Origin: Bacteroidales bacterium
Lineage (GTDB): Bacteria; Bacteroidota; Bacteroidia; Bacteroidales; Tenuifilaceae
Assembly: GCA_016931855.1 (NCBI GenBank)
Contig: JAFGDZ010000081.1
Coordinates: forward strand, 163,348-227,347
Direction of reading: 5' to 3'
DNA length: 64,000 bases
Shown here piece after piece: positions 9,261 through 17,649 of the stretch. The notes under the pieces were generated by a model. The model was not told where the DNA came from. It worked only from the letters and a program-made list of their open reading frames with translations, and ran no database searches. How positions within the stretch are numbered: position 1 is the first letter of the stretch; the number at the start of each line of letters is the position of its first letter. A program made the position numbers and the translations under genes.

Positions 9261-9294
9261 ATAAGATACTAGTAAGTTTAAACGTAATGTACAA

Positions 9295-9325
9295 AAAAAC
9301 GGGGCCTTCAAGTAGCCCCGTTTTT
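9295..9325. terminator. Bidirectional terminator between TonB receptor and symporter
   Basis: AAAAACGGGGC (9295-9305) pairs with GCCCCGTTTTT (9315-9325) across a 9-base loop. The A-run and T-run make it usable from both sides, and it lies between convergent genes. Confidence 0.85.
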
Positions 9326-9449
9326 GCTTTTAGTATCATTACTACTTCAGTTTCCATTTCTCCCACTGGCTCTCTATAGAGGTGTTTGTTCTTTGCTGTT
9401 AATTAGAATGGAGTTTTGCTCTACCTGCTCCTTAGGGAAACCCTTTGGG

Positions 9450-10913
9450 TTAAATCTTCTCCACCTTATCTCCCTTTTTCCTTAGCAGGAATAGCCCAAA
9501 GAAGGTAATGGCACCATTAACAATTAGCAGCTCAAAGCCAAATTTATATCCCCATAGCAAATCGGCAGAGTACCTGCTTAGCGCAATGCAAATTAGTGGC
9601 GATAGAATGGCCACAATGGGTACAAAATCATCCTTAACCTTGTAGCGGGTAAATAGCCCAAAAGCGAATAGTCCAAGCAGTGGCCCGTAGGTGTACCCGG
9701 CAACGGTAAACACTGCGCTAATTACGCTTTGGTCGTTTACCGCTTTAAAAATAAGGATTACGACAGCAAGTGTAGCCGATATGGCAATGTGTACCCTGCG
9801 CCGTACCTTTAGTAGGTGCTGCTCGTCCATTCCCTTGGTGTCTAGTATATCAACAGTAAAGGAGGTGGTGAGTGCAGTTAGGGCCGAGTCGGCGCTGGAG
9901 TAAGCCGCAGCAATGATTCCCAGAATAAAGAGTATGGTTACAACCGATGGTAAGAATCCCTTTGTGGCAATTAGCGGGAACAGCTCATCGGTTTGCTGTG
10001 GTATGGCTATGCCATTGTTATTGGCAAAAATAAAGAGTAGCGCACCCAGCGATAGGAATATTAGGTTAACAGGCAGAAATGCAAATCCGTACCAGTACAT
10101 GTTCTTTTTGGCATCGGCAATGTTGCGGCAGCTAAGGTTCTTTTGCATCATGTCCTGATCTAGCCCCGTCATTACAATGGTGATAAAGGCACCGCCAAGG
10201 AACTGCTTAATAAAGTGGCGCTTATCGGTAATATCATCAAAGAACCAAACGCGTGAGTAATCGCTCTCCGATATGGTGCGTACCACACCATTAAAGTCAA
10301 GCCCCATTTGGTGCGCAAGGTAGTATATGGTGCAAACCACAGCGGCAAGTAGCATGGTGGTTTGGAAGGTATCGGTCCAAATAATGGTTTTTATGCCGCC
10401 CTTATTGGTGTATAGCCAAATAAGCAGAATGGTAACAACAACAGTAACGGCAAAGGGTATATCCCAATTATCGAAAACCGCTTTTTGCAGCACAATGGCA
10501 ACAATGTATAGGCGGAATGCCGAGCCTATAATCCTGGAAAGGAGAAAGAATGCCGCACCAGTTTTGTAGCTAACAAAGCCAAATCGGGTTTCAAGATAGG
10601 TGTATATTGATGTAAGGTTGAGCCTATAGTATAGCGGTAGTAAGATGTTTGCCACAACAAAGTAGCCCAAAAGGTACCCAAAAACCATTTGCAGGTAAGA
10701 GAATTGGCTATCGCCAACCCACCCGGGTACCGAAACAAAGGTTACCCCCGATAGCGAGGCGCCAAGCATTCCAAACGCCACTATGTACCATGGCGACTTT
10801 CTGTTTCCAAGGAAAAAGCTATCGTTTGTTGCGTTTTTAGACGTAAAGTGGCTTATGGCCAAAAGCGTTAAAAAGTATGCTGCTATTACTGCAACTATCC
10901 AAATAGACGACAT
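9450..10913 (-). CDS. Sodium:solute symporter (SSF family)
   Basis: A 487-residue polytopic membrane protein with about 13 hydrophobic segments, matching the SSF fold. Family marks include the N-terminal FFLGNRKSPWYIVAFGM segment, the GASLSGVTFVSVPG unwound helix and the sodium-site helix IIAAAYSSADSALTALTTSF. Members take up solutes such as sialic acid, proline or myo-inositol with sodium; the substrate cannot be read from sequence and no catabolic genes are beside it. It is transcribed alone and shares its terminator region with the TonB receptor gene. Confidence 0.9.
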   Translation of the reverse strand: MSSIWIVAVIAAYFLTLLAISHFTSKNATNDSFFLGNRKSPWYIVAFGMLGASLSGVTFVSVPGWVGDSQFSYLQMVFGYLLGYFVVANILLPLYYRLNLTSIYTYLETRFGFVSYKTGAAFFLLSRIIGSAFRLYIVAIVLQKAVFDNWDIPFAVTVVVTILLIWLYTNKGGIKTIIWTDTFQTTMLLAAVVCTIYYLAHQMGLDFNGVVRTISESDYSRVWFFDDITDKRHFIKQFLGGAFITIVMTGLDQDMMQKNLSCRNIADAKKNMYWYGFAFLPVNLIFLSLGALLFIFANNNGIAIPQQTDELFPLIATKGFLPSVVTILFILGIIAAAYSSADSALTALTTSFTVDILDTKGMDEQHLLKVRRRVHIAISATLAVVILIFKAVNDQSVISAVFTVAGYTYGPLLGLFAFGLFTRYKVKDDFVPIVAILSPLICIALSRYSADLLWGYKFGFELLIVNGAITFFGLFLLRKKGDKVEKI

Positions 10914-10934
10914 AGGGGTAACGGTTTAGGAGCA

Positions 10935-10942
10935 CAAACCTA
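10935..10942 (-). promoter_or_regulatory. Candidate -7 element for the symporter gene
   Basis: The minus strand reads TAGGTTTG (exact TAnnTTTG), 21 bases before the ATG. No convincing -33 box was seen. Confidence 0.4.
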
Positions 10943-11018
10943 TGTAATTTTTGTGAGAAATAGGGGGTTTGGTTGCTGTAGATTTTACGTGTGCGGCTAA
11001 TTGTTTGCAGCCATTTTG

Positions 11019-11873
11019 CTAGCGCTTAAGCCATGTAAGTAGGTTCATAATATCTTTTTGGGCCAGTTCCATTGCTTGGGAAAAAACCTTGGCTGTTTTT
11101 GCCGGCTTATTCTCCAGTCGGCTTACCAATAGTGTTTCCGTTGGGCGAATAACGTACACTGCTCCATCCTTTTCTAGCTGCTCCAGCTGCTTTAACGACT
11201 CGTTGTACCTATTGGCGCGGGTCGCAAGCATCTCATAAACCTTTGGGTACTTACGGTAGTACCACTTTATGGGCGCACTATGCTTTAGCGGCTCTTTTTG
11301 GTAACCCTTGGGTTGGGTTAGAATAACAACAGCCCGCTTGTTTCCGCTGTTTAGCGCATACTCAAAGGGGATAGAGTCAGCCAGTCCACCATCAAGAAGT
11401 AGTCTTTCTTTATACGAAACAATGGGCGCTATAAAGGGGAGCGATCCGCTAGCGGCCAGTATCGTTTTAAACTCCTTCTTGTCGGCATCGTTAAGCAGAA
11501 AGAACTCGGCTTTGCCCGTTTCGCAATTGCTTGCCCCAACCCAAAATTTGCTTGCCGATTGCTTTAGCGCATCGTAATCAAAAGGGATAATGTGCTGGGG
11601 TATCTCCTCGTAAATAAATTCCCAAGAGAAAAGTGAGCCTTTGCGTAGCAGGTTTCCAACGCCACAGTACCTTTTATCGCCAATGTACTGGTTAACGGCC
11701 ATGTTGCGGCCCAGTTGGTTCGATATGTACGATGCCCCATACGCCGCACCTGCCGAAACGCCGTAAACCGATTCAAATGAAAGTTGCTGCTCAAGAAAAA
11801 CCTCAAGTACGCCCGCTGTAAACATCCCTCTAAACCCACCGCCTTCAAGTACTAACGCTGTATTTTCAATCAT
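11019..11873 (-). CDS. Patatin-like phospholipase
   Basis: A 284-residue patatin-domain protein. It has the glycine-rich oxyanion loop (LEGGGFRGMF, about 10-18), the nucleophile motif GVSAG with S40, and the dyad partner DGG with D161 (LLLDGGLADSIPF). Patatins hydrolyse acyl esters of phospholipids with a Ser-Asp dyad. Length and layout resemble the YjjU-type bacterial family rather than toxins such as ExoU. There is no signal peptide, so action in the cytoplasm or at the inner leaflet is likely. It stands alone between the symporter and the divergent topoisomerase gene. Confidence 0.9.
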   Translation of the reverse strand: MIENTALVLEGGGFRGMFTAGVLEVFLEQQLSFESVYGVSAGAAYGASYISNQLGRNMAVNQYIGDKRYCGVGNLLRKGSLFSWEFIYEEIPQHIIPFDYDALKQSASKFWVGASNCETGKAEFFLLNDADKKEFKTILAASGSLPFIAPIVSYKERLLLDGGLADSIPFEYALNSGNKRAVVILTQPKGYQKEPLKHSAPIKWYYRKYPKVYEMLATRANRYNESLKQLEQLEKDGAVYVIRPTETLLVSRLENKPAKTAKVFSQAMELAQKDIMNLLTWLKR

Positions 11874-11911
11874 TTTTCAATTGCTTTTGATTATTTGTTC
11901 CAATGCTTGCG

Positions 11912-11919
11912 CAAAGGTA
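11912..11919 (-). promoter_or_regulatory. Candidate -7 element for the patatin gene
   Basis: The minus strand reads TACCTTTG, an exact match to TAnnTTTG, 38 bases before the ATG; no clear -33 box. Confidence 0.4.
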
Positions 11920-12002
11920 GTTGATACTGTCTTCCGTTATTCTTTTTACCCAAGGATTATGGCTTTTAGAATAGATTGGTTGCGTTCAAATATCAATAAA
12001 TC

Positions 12003-12031
12003 TTGATTCTTTACCGATTTTTGTAAATTTG
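12003..12031 (+). promoter_or_regulatory. Promoter for the topoisomerase gene
   Basis: TTG at 12003-12005, an 18-base spacer and TAAATTTG at 12024-12031, within the usual Bacteroidota spacing. The GTG start lies 25 bases downstream of the -7 element. Confidence 0.55.
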
Positions 12032-12055
12032 AGGTTCGAAAAATAAATCTGAGAA

Positions 12056-14203
12056 GTGAAAGTTTGCATTGCCGAAAAGCCCAGCGTTGCCAAAGAGATT
12101 GCCCGTATTCTAAAAGCCACTAACCGCAGGGATGGTTACTTTGAGGGTAATGGGTATCAGGTTACCTGGACCTTTGGCCACCTTTGTACGCTAAAGAACC
12201 CCGACGACTATACGCCCGACTGGAAAGCCTGGCGCATGAACTCCCTACCCATGATTCCGCCCCGCTTTGGCATTAAGCTAATTGATAACGATGGCGTTGC
12301 AAAACAGTTTAACACCATTAAGCGCTTGGTTGATTCCTGCGATGAGGTTATAAACTGCGGTGATGCTGGAATTGAGGGAGAGCTTATTCAGCGTTGGGTG
12401 CTTACAAAGGCCGAGTGCAAAAAGCCCCTAAAGCGCCTTTGGATATCGTCTATGACCGATGAGGCCATACAGGAGGGATTCGACAAGCTAAAGGAGGGGA
12501 AGGATTTTGAGCGCCTTTACGCCGCTGGTAACGCCCGCGCCATTGGCGATTGGCTACTGGGCATGAACGCCAGTAGGCTATACACGCTTAAGTACGCTAA
12601 CGGGAAAGGAGTACTCTCCATTGGGCGCGTGCAAACCCCCACGCTAGCCCTTATTGTGCGCCGATACGAGGAGATACAGAACTTTGTATCGAAGCCCTTT
12701 TGGGAGATTAAGTCCCTGTACCGGGGTGTGGTTTTTAGCTCAACGGTTGGCCGGTTCAACTCGGTTGAGGAGGCCAGTAAGGTTATTGAGGAGATAAAAA
12801 CTAACCTGTTTGAGATAGTATCCTTTGAGCAGAAAAAGGGCACCGAGGCTCCACCAAAGCTGTTCGACCTTACAGCGCTACAGGTGGAGTGCAATAAGAA
12901 GTTTGGCTACACTGCCGACGATACCCTTAAGTACATACAGAGCCTTTACGAGAAGAAGATGGTTACCTACCCGCGTGTTGACACCGCCTTCCTTCCCACC
13001 GATATGTACCCCAAAATAGCAGGCATCCTAAAGAACATGGAGCCCTACGCCAGCTTTACGGCTCCGCTCTTGGGCAAAACCATTAAAAAGAGCAAAAAGG
13101 TTTTTGATGATGCTAAGATAACCGATCACCACGCCATTATTCCCACAGGAGTTAAGCCATCGGGGCTTATTGTTGAGGAGAAGCGCGTTTACGATCTTAT
13201 TGCCCGCCGCTTTATTGCCGCGTTCTATCCCGATTGTATCGTTTCCAACACCACCGTTATGGGAATGGTTGCCACCTACGAGTTTAAGGCAACAGGTAAG
13301 GTGATTCTGGAGGATGGCTGGCGCGTGCTCTACCCCAAAAAGGATTCCGATGGGGACAATGAGCCCAGCGACGACCAAATTATGCCCCACTTTGAGAAGG
13401 GTGAAACGGGTGAGCACACCCCCGATTTGCAGGAGAAGCAAACCCAGCCCCCAAAGATGCACACTGAGGCTACCCTGCTACGCGCCATGGAAACCGCGGG
13501 CAAGCAGGTAGAGGACGATGAGCTGCGCGAGTTTATGAAGGAGAATGGCATTGGCCGCCCATCAACCCGAGCAAACATTATTGAAACGCTGTTTAAGCGC
13601 CGCTTCATTGTGCGCGAGCGTAAAAACCTTGTTCCCACGCAAACGGGCATTCAGCTCATACACACCATACAGAACGAGCTGCTTAAATCGGCCGAGCTAA
13701 CGGGTATTTGGGAGAAAAAGCTTAGGCAGATTGAAAAGGGCGATTACGATGCCAAGCAGTTCCTTGATGAGATGAAGGAGATGGTAACGCAGCTGGTTGT
13801 GGAGGTTAAGCGCGAGAATAAGCGCGTAATTGAGATTGAACCAGAGGTAAAACCAAGTGAGCCAGAGGCAAAAGGGGAGAAGAATACCGAGTCAGGAAAG
13901 GCCAAAAAACCAAGAGCAAAGCGCACCACCGAGATAAAGTCTGAACCCGAAACCATAACCTGTCCAAAGTGCGGCAAGGGTACCATGCTAAAGGGCAAAA
14001 CAGCTTTTGGCTGTAGCGAGTACAAAAGCGGTTGCACCTTTAAGGTTATGTTTGAGCAGTTTGGAAAGCAGCTTACCGATAAGCAAATACACACCCTTAT
14101 ACAAAAGGGTAAATCGCCAAAAATAAAGGGGCTAATGGTTAATGGTGAGGCTGTTACCGCATCGCTTATGCTTACAAATACTTTTGATGTGGTGGTTGAG
14201 TAG
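12056..14203 (+). CDS. topB: Type IA DNA topoisomerase III (TopB-like)
   Basis: A 715-residue type IA topoisomerase starting at GTG (MKVCIAEKPSVAKEIARIL, the start of the Toprim domain). The catalytic Tyr is Y305 in TYPRVDTAF. The Toprim acidic motif reads CGDAGIEGEL, so the second Asp of the usual DxDREGE is replaced by Gly; similar DAGxEGE forms occur in Bacteroidota TopB. The C-terminal region has a Lys/Glu-rich linker (about 590-630) and one C4 zinc ribbon (CPKCGKGTM...GCSEYKSGC, about 638-663). It relaxes or decatenates DNA by single-strand passage. It has its own promoter and appears chromosomal; no conjugative genes are near, although some TopB homologues ride on mobile elements. Confidence 0.93.
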   Translation: MKVCIAEKPSVAKEIARILKATNRRDGYFEGNGYQVTWTFGHLCTLKNPDDYTPDWKAWRMNSLPMIPPRFGIKLIDNDGVAKQFNTIKRLVDSCDEVINCGDAGIEGELIQRWVLTKAECKKPLKRLWISSMTDEAIQEGFDKLKEGKDFERLYAAGNARAIGDWLLGMNASRLYTLKYANGKGVLSIGRVQTPTLALIVRRYEEIQNFVSKPFWEIKSLYRGVVFSSTVGRFNSVEEASKVIEEIKTNLFEIVSFEQKKGTEAPPKLFDLTALQVECNKKFGYTADDTLKYIQSLYEKKMVTYPRVDTAFLPTDMYPKIAGILKNMEPYASFTAPLLGKTIKKSKKVFDDAKITDHHAIIPTGVKPSGLIVEEKRVYDLIARRFIAAFYPDCIVSNTTVMGMVATYEFKATGKVILEDGWRVLYPKKDSDGDNEPSDDQIMPHFEKGETGEHTPDLQEKQTQPPKMHTEATLLRAMETAGKQVEDDELREFMKENGIGRPSTRANIIETLFKRRFIVRERKNLVPTQTGIQLIHTIQNELLKSAELTGIWEKKLRQIEKGDYDAKQFLDEMKEMVTQLVVEVKRENKRVIEIEPEVKPSEPEAKGEKNTESGKAKKPRAKRTTEIKSEPETITCPKCGKGTMLKGKTAFGCSEYKSGCTFKVMFEQFGKQLTDKQIHTLIQKGKSPKIKGLMVNGEAVTASLMLTNTFDVVVE

Positions 14204-14320
14204 CTGGGGGGTGCCATTTTCGTATATTTTCCCTTGATGGGTAATAATTAGTTCCTTTTGATGTTTTTATGAGATACAGTAAGCCGCACTCAGTATTGCA
14301 ATAAAATTAATTCTAATGGC

Positions 14321-14881
14321 ATGGAATACCTACTGAGCATTAAACCAAAACCTATTCTTTCTTTAATCTTTATATCCTTTCTATTAGGCTGTAGCTCGCC
14401 AAATACCCACAATGGAATTAAAGAGGTTAATGCCGATGAGCTTGTTGAGAACATTGATGCGTACATCGACTCCCAAATTGTGGCAGAAGGCACTATTATG
14501 CATATATGTAGTGTTGATGGGAAAAAGATGAAGCTAAGAACCGATAATGGGGCAATAATTAAAATTGTTCCTTTTGATTTGGCCGAAAAATTCGATACCC
14601 TTTTGTATAAAAAAAGAGTGGCAATACGGGGTGTTGTAAAGGAGTCGCGTATTAGCGATGCCATGATTGCGGAGAAAGAGCAAGCAAAGGTGTTGCTATG
14701 CCACATCGATAATAGCTCTTGCAAGGATAGCGCATGGGTAAATCGTCAGGTGCAGAATGGGCGATCCGATAGCCTTTCAATGGGTTCAACCCACCTGCTA
14801 AAGGAGACAATGGAGAGAACTGGTAAGGATTATGTTTCCGTTGTATTTATAGTTGCTGAGCGTGTAGATATTCTTGAATAG
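14321..14881 (+). CDS. Exported lipoprotein with OB-fold-like domain
   Basis: A 186-residue protein with a lipobox (FLLGCSS, Cys near 24), so it should be a lipid-anchored envelope protein. Residues about 50-115 show the alternating strand pattern and motif spacing of small OB-fold domains such as DUF4920 (VAEGTIMHICSVDGKKMKL, then VAIRGVVKES). The cysteines at the IC of HICSVDG, LLCHIDN and SSCKD could form disulfides or bind metal. I do not recognise a specific family. It lies downstream of topB with its own spacing of 117 bases and converges with a chemoreceptor gene. Confidence 0.65.
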   Translation: MEYLLSIKPKPILSLIFISFLLGCSSPNTHNGIKEVNADELVENIDAYIDSQIVAEGTIMHICSVDGKKMKLRTDNGAIIKIVPFDLAEKFDTLLYKKRVAIRGVVKESRISDAMIAEKEQAKVLLCHIDNSSCKDSAWVNRQVQNGRSDSLSMGSTHLLKETMERTGKDYVSVVFIVAERVDILE

Positions 14882-14883
14882 TA

Positions 14884-14924
14884 AAACCCGAATCCAGGGA
14901 GGGGCGCTCAGCGGATTCGGGTTT
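14884..14924. terminator. Inverted repeat, likely bidirectional terminator
   Basis: AAACCCGAATCC... hairpin: a perfect 12-bp stem (14884-14895 with 14913-14924) and 17-base loop, between convergent genes. The flanking T-run is short, so it may act as a weak terminator or mRNA-end stabiliser. Confidence 0.6.
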
Positions 14925-14948
14925 GGCTCCTGACTACGTAGAGTGGGG

Positions 14949-16607
14949 CTAATACTCTTCGTACTCAACGGCAATCGTTTCGCGCTCTTCCAGAGCGGGC
15001 TTTAGTATAACCTTTTTGGGCGCTTCTTTGTACTTGGGTGCCGAAGCCTTTTCCCAGCCGTTCTCTTTCTTCTCTGTGTGGTGGAAAGCTCTCTTTGCCT
15101 TTTGCTCCTCAATCCTAAAGAACGATATAACCTGGTTTAGCTGTTCGGCTTGGCTGCTTAGCTCCTCTGCCGATGTTGCCAGCTCCTCGCTAGCAGCAGC
15201 AGTGCGCTGCGTAACCTGGTTAAGCTGCTGAATGGCCGTGTTTATTTGGTCCGAGCCCGATGTTTGCTCTAAGCTAGCTGCTGATATCTCCTGAACCAAA
15301 CGGGCTGTTTTTTCTACCTCAGGTACTATTTGGGCAAGTATTATACCTGCACCCTCGGCCTCTTTAACGCCAAACTTGGTAAGCTTCTCAATCTCGTCGG
15401 CGGCAACCTTACTACGCTCGGCCAGCTTTCTAACCTCGGCAGCAACCACAGCAAAGCCTCGTCCCTGCTCTCCAGCTCTAGCTGCTTCAACAGCTGCGTT
15501 AAGCGCCAGTATGTTGGTTTGGAATGCAATGTCGCTAATAATGGAAACCTTCTCGGCAATTTGCTTCATGCTAACCACGGCAGTTGTTGTGGCCTCGCTT
15601 CCTTTCTTCATGCCATCGGCACCAGTAACTGCAATTCGCTCTGCTTGCTGCGCGTTCTCGGTATTCTGCTGTATGTTGGCAGCCATCTGCTCCATGGAGC
15701 TGGAGGCCTCCTCGGTTGACGATGCCTGCTCACTTGCTCCCTGCGATAGCTCCTGCGATGCAGAGCTAAGCTGTAGGCTCGATGCAGCAATATTCTCAGC
15801 GCCATCCTTAACAATAGTAACTACTTCTCTTAGCTTCTGAACCATATCCTGTAGGGCGCGGGCAAGAACTCCAATCTCATCTTTTTGGTTTATATCAAGT
15901 TGAGCGGTTAAGTTGCCTGCAGCCAGTTTCTTAGTGTACTCAACTCCTTTGGCTAGAGGTTTTGTAATTGCCATTGATATGGATATGCCAATGCTTGCAG
16001 CAAGAATAATGGCAATAATGGCAATAATTAGCATTAGTGTAGTAGCTCTATTGGCTATGTGCGTGTTATTAAGAGCTGTTTGTTCCGCTTGGCTCGTTTT
16101 AAACTGCACTAGGTTCTGAACGGCAACCTGTAAGTCCTGAGTTGGCTTTTGCCACTCTCCGCCCATAAAGGCAATAGCTTCATCTCTTTTATCGTCCCAA
16201 ACTAGTTGTATAAAATCGTTAAAGTAGAGCATGTAGTTTTTTAGTGCCTCTTTGGTATTGTCCAGTACTACTTGCTCTTCTTCGGAGCTAACCGTTTTTT
16301 TGTATTCCTCGGCTGTTTTGTTGAACTGCTCTTGGAGACTGAATACATTGTCGCGCTGTGCTTTTCGTTCCAATTCATTCTCGGCAATTAGCAAATCCCT
16401 TACTGCTACGCGCAGGCGTTGAAAGTAAGTGCTCATTTCGTTTACATGCCCCAAGGGAACGGTCATGCGCTCGTAGAGCAATGTGTCGGCATTATCAATA
16501 GTGCGTATTTGCACTGTGCCAAATAATCCCACAACACCTGTTAGTGCAGCAATAAGGAGGTAGCTGCTAATAAGTCGGGTGCCAATTTTTACGTCTCTTA
16601 GTTTCAT
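14949..16607 (-). CDS. Methyl-accepting chemotaxis protein (4HB-type sensor)
   Basis: A 552-residue chemoreceptor: TM1 about 12-33, a four-helix-bundle periplasmic sensor about 34-183, TM2 about 187-210, HAMP about 211-265, MA signalling domain about 285-500, and a short charged tail ending VEYEEY. The periplasmic sensor resembles the 4HB_MCP family ([20 protein letters not shown]), which binds small organic ligands. The signalling domain is almost identical to that of the chemoreceptor at 1.9 kb, at both protein and DNA level. It is monocistronic; upstream lies a 14-bp palindrome at 16693-16706. Confidence 0.95.
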   Translation of the reverse strand: MKLRDVKIGTRLISSYLLIAALTGVVGLFGTVQIRTIDNADTLLYERMTVPLGHVNEMSTYFQRLRVAVRDLLIAENELERKAQRDNVFSLQEQFNKTAEEYKKTVSSEEEQVVLDNTKEALKNYMLYFNDFIQLVWDDKRDEAIAFMGGEWQKPTQDLQVAVQNLVQFKTSQAEQTALNNTHIANRATTLMLIIAIIAIILAASIGISISMAITKPLAKGVEYTKKLAAGNLTAQLDINQKDEIGVLARALQDMVQKLREVVTIVKDGAENIAASSLQLSSASQELSQGASEQASSTEEASSSMEQMAANIQQNTENAQQAERIAVTGADGMKKGSEATTTAVVSMKQIAEKVSIISDIAFQTNILALNAAVEAARAGEQGRGFAVVAAEVRKLAERSKVAADEIEKLTKFGVKEAEGAGIILAQIVPEVEKTARLVQEISAASLEQTSGSDQINTAIQQLNQVTQRTAAASEELATSAEELSSQAEQLNQVISFFRIEEQKAKRAFHHTEKKENGWEKASAPKYKEAPKKVILKPALEERETIAVEYEEY

Positions 16608-16692
16608 AGGTTGTTTGCTCTTAGTTAGTATTGAATGGGAATTTCTAGTGCGCTATACAAATGTGCGTGTTGTTATTCTGTTAACATAAGTG

Positions 16693-16706
16693 GGCTAAAT
16701 TTAGCC
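16693..16706. promoter_or_regulatory. 14-bp perfect palindrome upstream of chemoreceptor
   Basis: GGCTAAATTTAGCC is a perfect palindrome 86 bases upstream of the chemoreceptor start. It could be an operator for a dimeric regulator, but no second copy was seen. Confidence 0.3.
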
Positions 16707-16900
16707 TTACTTGTTATGTCAAATTTATTGATATGGCTAAGTGCTTGCAAGAGTGCTAGTACCTGTTTGTTTGAGCGTGGAAATACGTGTTTTGTTTGTA
16801 CTACAGCGCATAGTTAAACGGTTGTTCAGGGGGGAAGTACGCACAGGTGATTTGTTGGGAAAGGGTGCAAGGGCGCTTTATGGTAAGCGTTGCAAATGCA

Positions 16901-16941
16901 AAACGGCTAGCGCATCTAATTGTTAGATGCGCTAGCCGTTT
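16901..16941. terminator. Perfect 19-bp hairpin ending the six-gene operon
   Basis: 16901-16919 is the exact reverse complement of 16923-16941, leaving a TTG loop. The outer pairs are AAA/TTT, but there is no long U-run after the stem on either strand. Its position after the last gene of the minus-strand operon suggests termination or 3'-end protection. Confidence 0.55.
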
Positions 16942-17011
16942 AGGAATGCTGTTATTTTGTGCTTTCCCTGCTGCCTTTACGGGTCACTATTTTTTGCCTA
17001 TTGCTATTTGC

Positions 17012-17629
17012 TTACTTTCCTATTAGGGATAAGCCCTCTTGAGCCGATTTGTCGTTGGGGTTGTAAAGCAGCGCTTTTTGGAATAGCACCTTTGCCTCGC
17101 GGGTTTTTCCTAGTTGAAAGCTTGTCCATGCAAGCATTAGCAGGCTATCGTGATCGAATGGGTAGAGGTTTACAATTTTGGCAAAGTGCTCGGCTGCTTG
17201 CTGGTACTCCTTGCGTTCGTATAAAATGAGCCCCATTCGGTATAGCGTTAGGGTTTGGTTGGGATCAATTTTAAGAATTTCCTTATACTGCATAACTACA
17301 AAGGCCCAATTCCCTTGCGCCGATGCGGGGTATGCCACACCCAATCGGGGTTCAATGGCGTACGGCATAAGCTCTATGGCGCGGTTGTAGTAGGCCAGAG
17401 ACTCGGTGAACTGCCCCTGCAGGTAGGTTAGCCAGCCTAGTCTCAAGTTTATTTCGTAGGAGCTGTCGGTATATATTGCCTTAAGGGGTTTTACTGCATC
17501 GGCATAGCTGCCTGCGGCTTCCTTTGCGTAGCTCTCTGCAAAAGCGGTAATTTGCTTGCTATTATCCTGTGCAAGCATAATGGCTGGTACAAATAGTATT
17601 GCAGCCAGTGTAACCATAAGTTTTCTCAT
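17012..17629 (-). CDS. Exported TPR protein, last gene of PqqD/ATP-grasp operon
   Basis: A 205-residue protein with a signal peptide (MRKLMVTLAAILFVPAIMLA, followed by Q) and about four TPR units between 55 and 200 (for example EINLRLGWLTYLQGQFTESL and LYRMGLILYERKEYQQAAEH). It starts 20 bases after the stop of the TPR/beta-barrel gene and its own stop is followed by a 19-bp hairpin, so it closes the operon. TPR proteins of this kind scaffold envelope complexes; it may hold the barrel protein and the M23 fusion together. That partnership is inference from order only. Confidence 0.8.
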   Translation of the reverse strand: MRKLMVTLAAILFVPAIMLAQDNSKQITAFAESYAKEAAGSYADAVKPLKAIYTDSSYEINLRLGWLTYLQGQFTESLAYYNRAIELMPYAIEPRLGVAYPASAQGNWAFVVMQYKEILKIDPNQTLTLYRMGLILYERKEYQQAAEHFAKIVNLYPFDHDSLLMLAWTSFQLGKTREAKVLFQKALLYNPNDKSAQEGLSLIGK

Positions 17630-17649
17630 TGTAGTAGCTATTAGTTTAA

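Larger units (their letters stand above)
16608..17011. other. Intergenic region, 404 bp, with palindrome and long hairpin
   Basis: No coding frame of natural character was found. It holds a 14-bp perfect palindrome (16693-16706) and, next to the end of the six-gene operon, a perfect 19-bp-stem hairpin (16901-16941); both have their own entries. Confidence 0.6.

Noticed and set aside
16741..17229. Short plus-strand frames across the region after the six-gene operon
   Set aside because: Low-complexity, Cys-rich translations without start signals, partly opposite the TPR gene.
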